From NCBI GenBank assembly GCA_963204845.1, contig CAUJIL010000283.1, positions 1 through 22,077 of the forward strand: 22,077 bases of DNA, read 5' to 3'. A model generated the notes under the pieces. That model was given only the letters and a program-made list of their open reading frames with translations, searched no databases and was not told where the DNA came from. This stretch comes from Pseudomonadota bacterium. GTDB taxonomy: Bacteria; Pseudomonadota; Gammaproteobacteria; Pseudomonadales; UBA5518. This document shows, one piece after another, positions 1 to 6,584 of the stretch (position 1 is its first letter; each line of letters begins with the position of its first letter). The position numbers were made by a program, and so were the translations under genes.

Positions 1-961
1 CGCACACGACATCGGTTATTTCTTCTACAACGGCGGCGGCGACTCGGCCGACACCTGCCTCAAGGTCTCGCAGCTTTCCGAGAGCCTCGGCTACCCGATC
101 CAGGCCATCCACATTCCCAAGACCGTGGACAACGACCTCCCCCTCACCGACACCTGCCCCGGCTTCGGTTCGGTGGCGAAGTACGTCGCGGTGTCCACGC
201 TCGAGGCGAGCCGCGACGTTGCCTCGATGTGCTCGACCTCGACCAAGGTGTTCATCCTCGAAGTGATGGGCCGCCACGCCGGCTGGATCGCCGCGGCCGG
301 TGGCCTCGCCGCGCGCGAGGCCGGCGATCCGCCGCACATCATCCTGTTCCCGGAGATCGCCTTCGACCGCGCGAAGTTCCTCGCGCGCGTGCAGCAGACC
401 GTGAAGAAGAAAGGCTATTGCGTGATCGTCGCCTCCGAGGGCGTGCACTACGCCGACGGCACCTTCCTGGCCGACGCCGGATCGACCGACGCCTTCGGCC
501 ACAAGCAACTGGGCGGCGTGGCGCCGACGCTCGCGGCGATGGTCAAGCAGGAGCTCGGCCACAAGTACCATTGGGCGCTGGCGGACTACCTGCAGCGCGC
601 GGCACGCCACATCGCCTCGCGCACCGACGTCGAGCAGGCCTACGCGGTCGGCAAGGCGGCGGTGGAGTACGCGCTCGACGGCCGCAACGCGATCATGGTC
701 ACGATCGAGCGCGCCCCCGGCAAACGTTATCGCTGGAGCACCGGCGAGGCGCCGCTGGAACGGGTGGCGAACGTGGAGCGCAAGCTGCCGCGCGATTTCA
801 TCACGCGTGACGGCTTCGGCATCACGGAGAAGGCACGTGCCTACCTCGCGCCGCTGATCGAGGGCGAAGACCATCCGCCGTACGATCGCGGCATTCCGGT
901 CCACGCAAAGCTGAAACTGCAAGCGGTGGAGCGCAAGCTGCGCCGGCGCTTCGTGGTGTGA
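1..961 (+). CDS. pfp: PPi-dependent 6-phosphofructokinase, 5' end missing
   Basis: The gene runs off the left edge; 319 residues are visible in the frame starting at base 2, so roughly the first 100 residues of a family of about 420 are missing. It interconverts fructose 6-phosphate and fructose 1,6-bisphosphate in the cytoplasm, using pyrophosphate instead of ATP, and the reaction is reversible. Visible residues 11-15 read GGGDS and 39-45 read PKTVDND. The Asp of the first motif and the Lys of the second are the known determinants of PPi use; ATP enzymes have Gly at both places (GGDGS, PGTIDND). MGRHAGW at 89-95 is the sugar-phosphate-binding motif. The third Gly of GGGDS is less usual than the Asn or Asp I expect in this family. 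The gene converges on the PilZ gene with a 10-base gap and no visible terminator. Inorganic pyrophosphatase lies two genes away. Confidence 0.93.
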   Translation, partial: AHDIGYFFYNGGGDSADTCLKVSQLSESLGYPIQAIHIPKTVDNDLPLTDTCPGFGSVAKYVAVSTLEASRDVASMCSTSTKVFILEVMGRHAGWIAAAGGLAAREAGDPPHIILFPEIAFDRAKFLARVQQTVKKKGYCVIVASEGVHYADGTFLADAGSTDAFGHKQLGGVAPTLAAMVKQELGHKYHWALADYLQRAARHIASRTDVEQAYAVGKAAVEYALDGRNAIMVTIERAPGKRYRWSTGEAPLERVANVERKLPRDFITRDGFGITEKARAYLAPLIEGEDHPPYDRGIPVHAKLKLQAVERKLRRRFVV

Positions 962-971
962 TTCGCGGCGC

Positions 972-1229
972 TCAGTCGCTGAACTGCAGGCCGTAGCCAC
1001 TCGCGTCGCGGCGCACCACGCGCATGCGCACCAGCGGCGCCTCGCCCGGCAGGTCCTGGATCTGCAGCGTGACCAGATCCCCGATCCCGAGCTCGATCGG
1101 GCCGTTCTCGAGGTAGACCCCGCCGTCGGACATGTCGCCGGTGCTGAACATGCCCGCACCGCGCTCCGGGTGCTCGACCCGGACGCGCGATGCGAATCGC
1201 GTGCGTGGAAACCTGCGTCTGTTATCCAT
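972..1229 (-). CDS. Small PilZ-domain protein
   Basis: This 85-residue protein is a single PilZ domain, the family that binds the second messenger cyclic di-GMP. The two signature motifs are present: RRFPR at residues 5-9 (RxxxR) and DMSDGG at 32-37 (D/NxSxxG). The rest looks like the beta-barrel of the family, and there is no signal peptide or membrane segment, so it is probably cytoplasmic. Stand-alone PilZ proteins act as adaptors for motility, adhesion or exopolysaccharide control, but the partner cannot be told from the sequence. The ATG start is preceded by GGGGTGAT, a plausible ribosome site. A TATAGT box on the reverse strand (1257-1262) could be its -10 element, although no good -35 is visible. 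It is not in an operon with either neighbour. Confidence 0.85.
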   Translation of the reverse strand: MDNRRRFPRTRFASRVRVEHPERGAGMFSTGDMSDGGVYLENGPIELGIGDLVTLQIQDLPGEAPLVRMRVVRRDASGYGLQFSD

Positions 1230-1331
1230 GAGCGATCACCCCGTGGCGTCGCCGCAACTATAGACCGGCGCTCGCCGGCGCCACGCCGGGCCACACCCGC
1301 GCACGGTATCGGCGCGCGCAACCTGCGCAGT

Positions 1332-1350
1332 ATTACCGCAGTCCGGTAAT
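1332..1350. promoter_or_regulatory. Perfect inverted repeat upstream of ppa, likely operator
   Basis: ATTACCG (1332-1338) and CGGTAAT (1344-1350) form a perfect 7-base dyad around a 5-base centre. It sits 31 bases upstream of the TAGAAT box of ppa, in the divergent ppa/PilZ gap. That is a normal place for an activator or a dimeric regulator. The size and symmetry fit a dimeric DNA-binding protein, but I cannot name one. Confidence 0.45.
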
Positions 1351-1377
1351 CGTTCGCAGAAGTCACGGACGGCGCGC

Positions 1378-1386
1378 TGCTAGAAT
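1378..1386 (+). promoter_or_regulatory. Extended -10 promoter element of ppa
   Basis: TGC directly followed by TAGAAT is an extended -10 element for the housekeeping sigma factor. No convincing -35 hexamer is seen at 16 to 18 bases, which an extended -10 can compensate for. The sequence after the box (CGCGCGG) is GC-rich. It lies about 85 bases upstream of the ppa start. Confidence 0.55.
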
Positions 1387-1471
1387 CGCGCGGATTTTTC
1401 CCGCGTGCTGCCTGGCATCACCGGCATGGCCGGAGGCTGGTGCGCGCCAACCACCCGGAGACAAGCCCGCC

Positions 1472-2020
1472 ATGAGTCTGAACAAGGTGCCCACCGGCAA
1501 GAATCCGCCGGAAGACATCAACGTGATCATCGAAATCCCGGCGCACAGCGACCCGGTGAAATACGAAGTCGACAAGGCGAGCGGCGCCGTCTGCGTGGAC
1601 CGCTTCATGTCCACCGCGATGTTCTATCCGTGCAACTACGGCTACGTCCCGAACACCCTGTCCGAGGACGGCGACCCCGTCGATGTGCTGGTCCATACCC
1701 CGCACACCGTGATCAGCGGCACCGTGATCCGCTGCCGGCCGGTCGGCATTCTTAAGATGCACGACGAGGCCGGGGCCGACGCCAAGCTGATTGCGGTACC
1801 GGTCAGCAAGCTGACGCCGCTGTACGACGATGTGCACGAAGCCTCCGACCTGCCGCAGCTGCTGCTGCGCCAGATCAAGCACTTCTTCGAGCACTACAAG
1901 GATCTCGAGGAAGGCAAGTGGGTGCGTGTCGAGGGCTGGGGCACGGCCGAGGACGCGCGCGAGGAAATCCGCCAGTCGATCGCCCGCTTCAAGAAGGACG
2001 AGGAAGAAGGCGGCGAGTGA
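1472..2020 (+). CDS. ppa: Soluble family I inorganic pyrophosphatase
   Basis: This 182-residue cytoplasmic enzyme hydrolyses pyrophosphate to two phosphates and so pulls forward biosynthetic reactions that release PPi. The length is close to the roughly 176 residues of the E. coli enzyme. The family I signature DGDPVDV is at residues 66-72, with Asp66, Asp68 and Asp71 as the Mg2+-binding residues. Lys30 and Glu21 in the N-terminal part also match the family. The C-terminus is acidic (KDEEEGGE). The ATG is preceded by GGAGA with a 10-base gap. It has its own extended -10 promoter and an upstream dyad, diverges from the PilZ gene and converges on cysE with a 10-base gap. Having it near a PPi-dependent phosphofructokinase is notable, because the two compete for PPi. 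Confidence 0.97.
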   Translation: MSLNKVPTGKNPPEDINVIIEIPAHSDPVKYEVDKASGAVCVDRFMSTAMFYPCNYGYVPNTLSEDGDPVDVLVHTPHTVISGTVIRCRPVGILKMHDEAGADAKLIAVPVSKLTPLYDDVHEASDLPQLLLRQIKHFFEHYKDLEEGKWVRVEGWGTAEDAREEIRQSIARFKKDEEEGGE

Positions 2021-2026
2021 GCCGCC
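2009..2026. terminator. Weak hairpin between convergent ppa and cysE
   Basis: GGCGGC and GCCGCC form a 6-bp stem around a 6-base loop that contains the ppa stop codon. On the reverse strand the hairpin is followed by TTCTTCCTC, a mediocre U-rich tail, so it could end the cysE transcript. On the forward strand there is no T-tract. Confidence 0.25.
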
Positions 2027-2030
2027 GGCT

Positions 2031-2849
2031 TCAGCGCGCCGTGCCGTCGTCCGGCGGCGCGGCGAAACGCTGATCCATCACCAGCGCGGGGTCGCGGCGC
2101 AACAGGCGTCCGACCACCCGCGCCGGTACTCCCGCCACCGTCACGTGTGGCGGCACATCCTCGAGCACCACGCTGCCGGCGCCAATCCGCGCGCCGTCGC
2201 CAATGTGCACCGGCCCGAACACGCGCGCACCGGCGGCGAGCAGCACGCCCGAACCCACCTTCGGGTGCCGGTCTCCGGTCCCGCAGCCCGAGCCGCCCAG
2301 CGTGACCCCGTGCAGCATCGAGACGTTGTCGCCGACCACGGCGGTCTCGCCAATCACGATCCCGGTGCCGTGATCGATCATGATGCCCTCGCCGAACACC
2401 GCCGCCGGATGGATGTCGACGTCGAAGCGTGCGCAGGCGCTGCTGTGCAGCAGGTGCGCCAGCCAGCGCCGACCGCCCGCCCACAGCCGGTGCGCGATCC
2501 GTTGCGCCTGCAGCGCGTGGAAGCCCTTGTAGTGCAGGAACGCCGTTATCAGCGAATCGCAGGCCGGATCGCGGCTGCGGTGCGCGGCCAGGTCCGCGCA
2601 GCTCGCGTGCGCGATGCCGGGATCGGCCGCCAGCGCGTCGCTCAGCACATCGCGCAGCACGCCGGCCGGCAGCGTGCCGGCGTCCAGCTGCACCGCAAGC
2701 ATGCCCGCGAGCGCGTCCTCGAACGAGGCGTGGCGCAGGATGTTCGCGTGATAGAAGCTCGCGAGCACCGGCTCGCCGGTGGCGCGCGTTTGCGCCTCGT
2801 CACGCATCACCGGCCACAGTCGCGCCGCGTCCGCCTTCCTCATGCTCAT
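2031..2849 (-). CDS. cysE: Serine O-acetyltransferase
   Basis: This 272-residue enzyme acetylates L-serine with acetyl-CoA to O-acetylserine, the committed step of cysteine synthesis. The N-terminal helical SATase domain covers about residues 10-135. It contains LHYKGFHALQAQRIAH (105-120), very close to the E. coli sequence. A left-handed hexapeptide-repeat domain follows from about 145 to 245. The catalytic pair appears as Asp145 (DIHPAA) and His160 (DHGTG), matching E. coli Asp143 and His158; GDRHPK at 192-197 is also conserved. I chose the ATG at 2849 because it is preceded by GGAG at 5 bases and overlaps the upstream peptidase stop as ATGA. An upstream in-frame extension has no family resemblance. 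It is probably translated by coupling to the peptidase gene. Confidence 0.95.
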   Translation of the reverse strand: MSMRKADAARLWPVMRDEAQTRATGEPVLASFYHANILRHASFEDALAGMLAVQLDAGTLPAGVLRDVLSDALAADPGIAHASCADLAAHRSRDPACDSLITAFLHYKGFHALQAQRIAHRLWAGGRRWLAHLLHSSACARFDVDIHPAAVFGEGIMIDHGTGIVIGETAVVGDNVSMLHGVTLGGSGCGTGDRHPKVGSGVLLAAGARVFGPVHIGDGARIGAGSVVLEDVPPHVTVAGVPARVVGRLLRRDPALVMDQRFAAPPDDGTAR

Positions 2850-3601
2850 GCGTGCTCCGCTCGTCCCGCCCCGTCCCAGCCACCGAGCGCGGCGGCATAC
2901 AGGCGCGCCGGCACCTCGAAATAGCGTTGCAGTATCTGCTCGCGTGCGCCATCGATCGCCGCATGCAGCGCGAGCGCGGCGCGCCGGTGCGCCGCGGCAA
3001 GTGCGGTCGGATCGAATCCGCGCTGGCATTCCCACGCGAGCGGCGCGAAGCTCAGATGCCACGGCTCGGGCGCCACCGCGCAGCCTGCGCCGGTGTACGG
3101 CCGGAAGAAGCCGTGCGCACGGCCGCTCGCGATGCGCTCGTCGAGCCAGCGGTGCAAGGGCGCGAACACGCCACCTTCATCGGCGTCGGCGACGCGCAGA
3201 TCCACCGGTTGCCCGGGTTCGAGCCGCTCGGCATCGACCACGTCCATGTCCGTTCCCCAATGATGACGCGACGCCCCGGGCAACGCGCTCCAGCGCAGGA
3301 TCGCGAACACCAGTGCAGTGTCGTCCAGGCCGCGCACGTCGATCGGCCGCTCGCCCGCGTCGAGCACCGGGCGCAACCCGGCGGCTTTCGCGTTCCAGAT
3401 CGCGGCCTGGCGCTCGAAGCTGCGGAATCCGCTCGCCACGCGCAGGTCGAACCCCGCCTTGCGCGCATCGGCGCGCAGGCGCACCAGCGCCTCGATCGCG
3501 GCCGGATGCAACCGGCACTCCCCGAGGCACCACGCCGCATCGAGCGCCGTAACGTGCGCGTCGTCGAGACCAAGGAGTTGCGCGCCTGAAAGGATGGCCA
3601 T
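2846..3601 (-). CDS. M15-family metallopeptidase (VanY/D-Ala-D-Ala carboxypeptidase type)
   Basis: This 251-residue protein has the full M15 zinc-peptidase signature: SGFRS at residues 57-61, SRHHWGTDMD at 111-120 (SxHxxGxxxD, with His113 and Asp120 as zinc ligands) and EPWH at 179-182 (Glu179 catalytic, His182 third ligand). Family members cleave D-Ala-D-Ala or related peptidoglycan peptides. I see no signal peptide or membrane segment, so it may act on cytoplasmic muropeptides, or its true start may differ. The ATG at 3601 was chosen because resemblance begins just after it; the nearest GAGG lies only 2 bases upstream, which is too close, so the start is the weak point. Its TGA overlaps the cysE ATG by 4 bases. 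Confidence 0.85.
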   Translation of the reverse strand: MAILSGAQLLGLDDAHVTALDAAWCLGECRLHPAAIEALVRLRADARKAGFDLRVASGFRSFERQAAIWNAKAAGLRPVLDAGERPIDVRGLDDTALVFAILRWSALPGASRHHWGTDMDVVDAERLEPGQPVDLRVADADEGGVFAPLHRWLDERIASGRAHGFFRPYTGAGCAVAPEPWHLSFAPLAWECQRGFDPTALAAAHRRAALALHAAIDGAREQILQRYFEVPARLYAAALGGWDGAGRAEHA

Positions 3602-3681
3602 CACCTCGTCTGTGGAACCAACGCGGGCGGCTCGGCCCGCGCGGTCCGGATCGCGCGCCCCCGGGGCGCGGCAATGCGCGC

Positions 3682-3687
3682 TAGAAT
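3682..3687 (+). promoter_or_regulatory. TAGAAT -10 box upstream of patatin gene
   Basis: GCTAGAATCGC occurs 30 bases before the patatin start codon, with the same core as the ppa and pcnB boxes. No -35 match is evident. The leader would be short, about 20 bases. Confidence 0.5.
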
Positions 3688-3717
3688 CGCTGCGCTTCGA
3701 GCCGGGAAGACTGCCGC

Positions 3718-4695
3718 ATGAACGACGCAGAATCAACTCGCCAGCCGCGGATCGCACTCGCGCTCGGCAGCGGTTCGGCGCGCGGGCTCGCGCATATCGG
3801 CGTGATCCGCGAACTCGCGGCGATCGGTATCACGCCTTCAATCGTCTGCGGCACCTCGATCGGCGCACTCGTAGGCGGCGCGTACGCCTGCGGGCATATC
3901 GAGGAACTCGACGCGTGGTTCACGCAGATGAGCACCGCCGACGTGTTCCGCTACCTCGACATCAGCCCGTTGTCGCGCGGCGGCGTGGGGCGCGCGACCC
4001 GCCTGATCGCGGCGTTGCGCGAGCGCTTTGGCAGCCCGCGGATCGAAGACCTCGGCCTGCGTTACACCGCCGTGGCGACCGAACTCGCCAACGGTCGCGA
4101 GCTGTGGATCCAGCGCGGCGACCTGTGGGACGCGGTGCGTGGCTCGATCGCGATCCCCGGCCTGCTCTCGCCCACGCGCATCGACGGCCGCTGGGTCGTC
4201 GACGGCGGGCTGGTGAATCCGGTGCCGGTGTCGGTGTGCCGCGCGCTCGGCGCGGACCTGATCATCGCCGTGAACCTCAACAGCGACCTCGGCAGCCGCC
4301 AGCGCACGCGGCTGCCGCGCAACCACGGCGCGGCGCGCGAGGTGGCCGAGGACAAGGGCGCGCCGGGCCTGATCGACCGGCTCGCCAGCGGCCTGCGCGA
4401 AAAGGCACCACCGTCGCTCACGCAGTGGCTGGATGCCGATTCCGCGCGCGACCCCGAGGACGACACGCCGGGCATCTTCACCGTCGTAGCCAACGCGATC
4501 AACATCATGCAGGACCGCATCACGCGCAGCCGCCTGTCCGGCGAACCGGCCGACATCGTGATCAGTCCGCGTCTGGCGCATGTCGGTTTGCTCGATTTCG
4601 ACGCTGCCGTCGAGACCATCGGTGCCGGACGCTCCGAGGTGCGGCGTTCGCGCACGCTGCTCCTCGAGGCGGTGGCGGCCTGCACCCACGCCTGA
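3718..4695 (+). CDS. Patatin-like phospholipase (RssA-like)
   Basis: This 325-residue protein is a patatin-fold serine lipase with a Ser-Asp dyad. The oxyanion-hole motif GSGSARG is at residues 17-23, the nucleophile Ser47 sits in GTSIG (45-49) and the catalytic Asp162 is in DGG (162-164). The N-terminal 190 residues cover the catalytic domain and resemble bacterial RssA-type proteins. Residues 195 to 240 are charged and look like a variable insertion. No signal peptide is visible, so it is likely cytoplasmic; the substrate is not predictable. GGGAAG precedes the ATG at about 8 bases. It diverges from the M15 peptidase gene across 116 bases and converges on the hemerythrin gene, with REP palindromes in the gap. 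Confidence 0.9.
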   Translation: MNDAESTRQPRIALALGSGSARGLAHIGVIRELAAIGITPSIVCGTSIGALVGGAYACGHIEELDAWFTQMSTADVFRYLDISPLSRGGVGRATRLIAALRERFGSPRIEDLGLRYTAVATELANGRELWIQRGDLWDAVRGSIAIPGLLSPTRIDGRWVVDGGLVNPVPVSVCRALGADLIIAVNLNSDLGSRQRTRLPRNHGAAREVAEDKGAPGLIDRLASGLREKAPPSLTQWLDADSARDPEDDTPGIFTVVANAINIMQDRITRSRLSGEPADIVISPRLAHVGLLDFDAAVETIGAGRSEVRRSRTLLLEAVAACTHA

Positions 4696-4709
4696 GACAC
4701 CGCCTGCCC

Positions 4710-4862
4710 GTAGGTTCGGCCTGTGGCCGAGCACCTGCCCGCGTAGGTTCGGCCTGTGGCCGAACATCTTTAATGTCCGGGCACAGCCCGGACCTACGCA
4801 AACGGTGTCGGGTCGCAACCCGGATGGACGAACACGTCCGTAGGTTCGGCCTGTGGCCGAAC
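4710..4862. repeat. REP-type palindrome cluster
   Basis: The 199-base gap between the convergent patatin and hemerythrin genes is mostly REP-like imperfect palindromes that start with GTAG. Forward copies lie at 4710-4732, 4743-4765 and 4840-4862; the last two are identical 23-mers and the first differs by one base. Each begins GTAGGTTCGGCCTGTGG and folds as TTCGGCC/GGCCGAA around a short loop. A reverse-oriented copy of a second subtype (GTCCGGG/CCCGGAC stem) lies at 4775-4797 and pairs with the copy at 4743 as a BIME-like inverted couple. A degenerate hairpin, CGGGT-CGCA-ACCCG, is at 4809-4822. The GTAG head is characteristic of REPs mobilised by RAYT (TnpA-REP) transposases, for example the SMAG elements of Stenotrophomonas. 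No such transposase is present here. Confidence 0.88.
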
Positions 4863-4894
4863 AAGACGGGAACGCGTCCGGGGCGGGGGCGGCG

Positions 4895-5920
4895 TCAGCC
4901 GACGTCGGCGCGCACCAGCCGCCGCAGCGCTTTCACGCGCGCGCCGAAGGGTTCGACGGTCTCCGCCCGCAAGCCTGCGAGCACCTCCCGCAGTTCCTCG
5001 CCGGCGGCGACGGCCTGCGCGTGCAGCGCCTCGCGCACCGCACGCGAGCGCGCGAGCGCCCCGCTCCCGCCGCGCGCGGCACGGCGCGCATCGCGCACGG
5101 CCGCGCGCGTGTGCCGGCGCACGATCGCGCTACCGCGCGTCAGCGCGCCGGTCAGCGCAACCACCGTTTCGATGATCGATTCGATGCCGAACATCTCGGC
5201 CACCGCGACGTCCTCGGTCACCCGGCTGACGCGATCGGACAGAAAATCGGTGAGGCGGCCGTACTCCCTGGCCAGCCGGGCCGGGAAGTCCGGGTCGTCG
5301 ACGTAGCGGGCGCTGACGTTGATCGCGCACCAGTCGTCCTGGCGCAGCTTCGCGGTCGCACGGCGAAACACCTGCTGCTCCTCGGCGTGCAGATGGTCGC
5401 GAAAGAAACCGGTGTAGCGCTCGCACAGGTACGCGATACGCCGGTTGTCGGGCTCCTTGCCGCCGCGAGTCACGCGCTCGAGCTCGGCGACCAGCTCACG
5501 CCCGCGGCGCGCCAGCTCGCGATGCTGCTCGAGCACCTCACCCATCAGCGGCAGCGACTCGGGGTCGCGCTCGCCGAGGCGGTCGTAGACCAGCTCCTCG
5601 CGCGGATGGTGGTGTTCGTCGGGGTAGATCGAGAGGTAATGCGCCATCTCGTAGAGCAGCGCGTAGTCCGGCGTGCGCCCGGGGCGCAGCTGCTTCGCCT
5701 GCTCGGCGAGCGCATCGAGCAGCGAACGGATATAGGCGTGCTCACGGTTCAGCGTGAGCAGGATCTCGGGGGCCAGCACGCGCTTCACCTCGGGCGCTGC
5801 GGGCGCTCGCGTGGCGCGTCGCCTGGGCGCTGCGGGCGTCGCCCGCCGTGTGGCGGGCCTGGCCCGGGTTCCGGTGCCGGCGCGCCGTGCGCGCGCCGTG
5901 GATTTGCGCTCTGCCGCCAT
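4895..5920 (-). CDS. Hemerythrin-like HHE-domain protein
   Basis: This 341-residue protein has an Ala/Arg/Pro-rich basic tail (residues 1-45) followed by a hemerythrin-like four-helix domain at about 52-190. Candidate metal ligands are His61 (NREHAY), the DEHHHPREE cluster at 101-109, His133 (EQH) and HLHAEEQ at 176-182. Hemerythrin-like proteins bind di-iron and O2 or NO, or act in iron and oxidative-stress handling; which applies here is not visible. The C-terminal third (about 230-335) is helical and basic, with no family I recognise. The ATG at 5920 is supported by AGGAGG with a 9-base gap. A TTGCTG/TATACT promoter lies just upstream. The gene diverges from dksA. Confidence 0.85.
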   Translation of the reverse strand: MAAERKSTARARRAGTGTRARPATRRATPAAPRRRATRAPAAPEVKRVLAPEILLTLNREHAYIRSLLDALAEQAKQLRPGRTPDYALLYEMAHYLSIYPDEHHHPREELVYDRLGERDPESLPLMGEVLEQHRELARRGRELVAELERVTRGGKEPDNRRIAYLCERYTGFFRDHLHAEEQQVFRRATAKLRQDDWCAINVSARYVDDPDFPARLAREYGRLTDFLSDRVSRVTEDVAVAEMFGIESIIETVVALTGALTRGSAIVRRHTRAAVRDARRAARGGSGALARSRAVREALHAQAVAAGEELREVLAGLRAETVEPFGARVKALRRLVRADVG

Positions 5921-5947
5921 CGGTACTGCCCTCCTGCCGATGCGGGC

Positions 5948-5977
5948 AGTATAGCGACGGCCACCGAACGCCAGCAA
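5948..5977 (-). promoter_or_regulatory. Promoter for hemerythrin-like gene
   Basis: On the reverse strand TTGCTG (5972-5977) and TATACT (5948-5953) are separated by 18 bases. A start near 5941 would leave a leader of about 20 bases containing the AGGAGG site. Confidence 0.5.
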
Positions 5978-5984
5978 TCCAGCC

Positions 5985-6012
5985 TTGCGTGGCAGGCAGA
6001 ATCCGGTAGAAT
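5985..6012 (+). promoter_or_regulatory. Promoter for dksA
   Basis: TTGCGT (5985-5990) and TAGAAT (6007-6012) are separated by 16 bases. The next bases, GCGCCGCC, form a strongly GC-rich discriminator, a feature of promoters inhibited by ppGpp and DksA. It lies back to back with the hemerythrin promoter. Confidence 0.55.
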
Positions 6013-6092
6013 GCGCCGCCCCCGCGCGCACCAGGCGGTGCCGCGACGCCAACCCGGCGCTATGCGCCCGCACGCGACCACGAGGCCCAACC

Positions 6093-6533
6093 GTGAAGAA
6101 AGCCGCGAAGCAGACCCCCTCGGAATTCAAGAATTTCACGCCCTACAAGCTCAAGAAGGGCGAGGAATACATGAACGAGAGCCAGCAGGAGCACTTTCGC
6201 GGCATCCTGAAGAACTGGCGCGCCGAACTCATGGAAGAGGTCGATCGCACCGTCAGCCACATGAAGGACGAGGCGGCGAACTTCCCCGACCCGGCCGACC
6301 GCGCGACGCAGGAAGAGGAGTTCAGCCTGGAGCTGCGCACGCGTGACCGCGAACGCAAGCTGATCAAGAAGATCGAGAGCACGCTGGAGCGCATCGACCA
6401 GGACGACTACGGTTTTTGCGATGCCTGCGGCGTCGAGATCGGCATCAAGCGCCTCGAGGCACGGCCCACCGCGACGCTGTGCATCGACTGCAAGACACTC
6501 GAGGAAATCAAGGAGAAGCAGGAGCACGGTTGA
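6093..6533 (+). CDS. dksA: RNA polymerase-binding transcription factor DksA
   Basis: This 146-residue protein (151 in E. coli) inserts a coiled coil into the RNA polymerase secondary channel and works with ppGpp in the stringent response. The coiled-coil tip motif reads DPADRA, with Asp66, Asp69 and Ala71 matching E. coli Asp71, Asp74 and Ala76. The zinc finger uses Cys109, Cys112, Cys130 and Cys133. From EEYMNESQ onward it is nearly colinear with E. coli DksA. I chose the GTG at 6093 because GAGG lies 7 bases upstream and it gives the expected N-terminal extension; the internal ATG at 6171 would remove 26 residues. gluQ follows after 51 bases, the same pairing as in E. coli and Pseudomonas. 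Confidence 0.97.
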   Translation: MKKAAKQTPSEFKNFTPYKLKKGEEYMNESQQEHFRGILKNWRAELMEEVDRTVSHMKDEAANFPDPADRATQEEEFSLELRTRDRERKLIKKIESTLERIDQDDYGFCDACGVEIGIKRLEARPTATLCIDCKTLEEIKEKQEHG

Positions 6534-6584
6534 TCGGCACCTGGCTCCGGTCGAACCACCGGATCGCGCCCGACCCGTTCGACG

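Noticed and set aside
3602..3757. N-terminal extension of the M15 peptidase to 3757
   Set aside because: The extra 52 residues have no family resemblance and would overlap the patatin start and its promoter box.
4710..4862. Insertion sequence or transposon remnant
   Set aside because: No transposase fragment or target duplication; the repeats are short GTAG-headed palindromes of REP type.
3318..5306. Long forward open frame (662 codons) overlapping the patatin gene and REP cluster
   Set aside because: Arg/Ala-rich, out of frame with clear genes, and crosses three transcription units.
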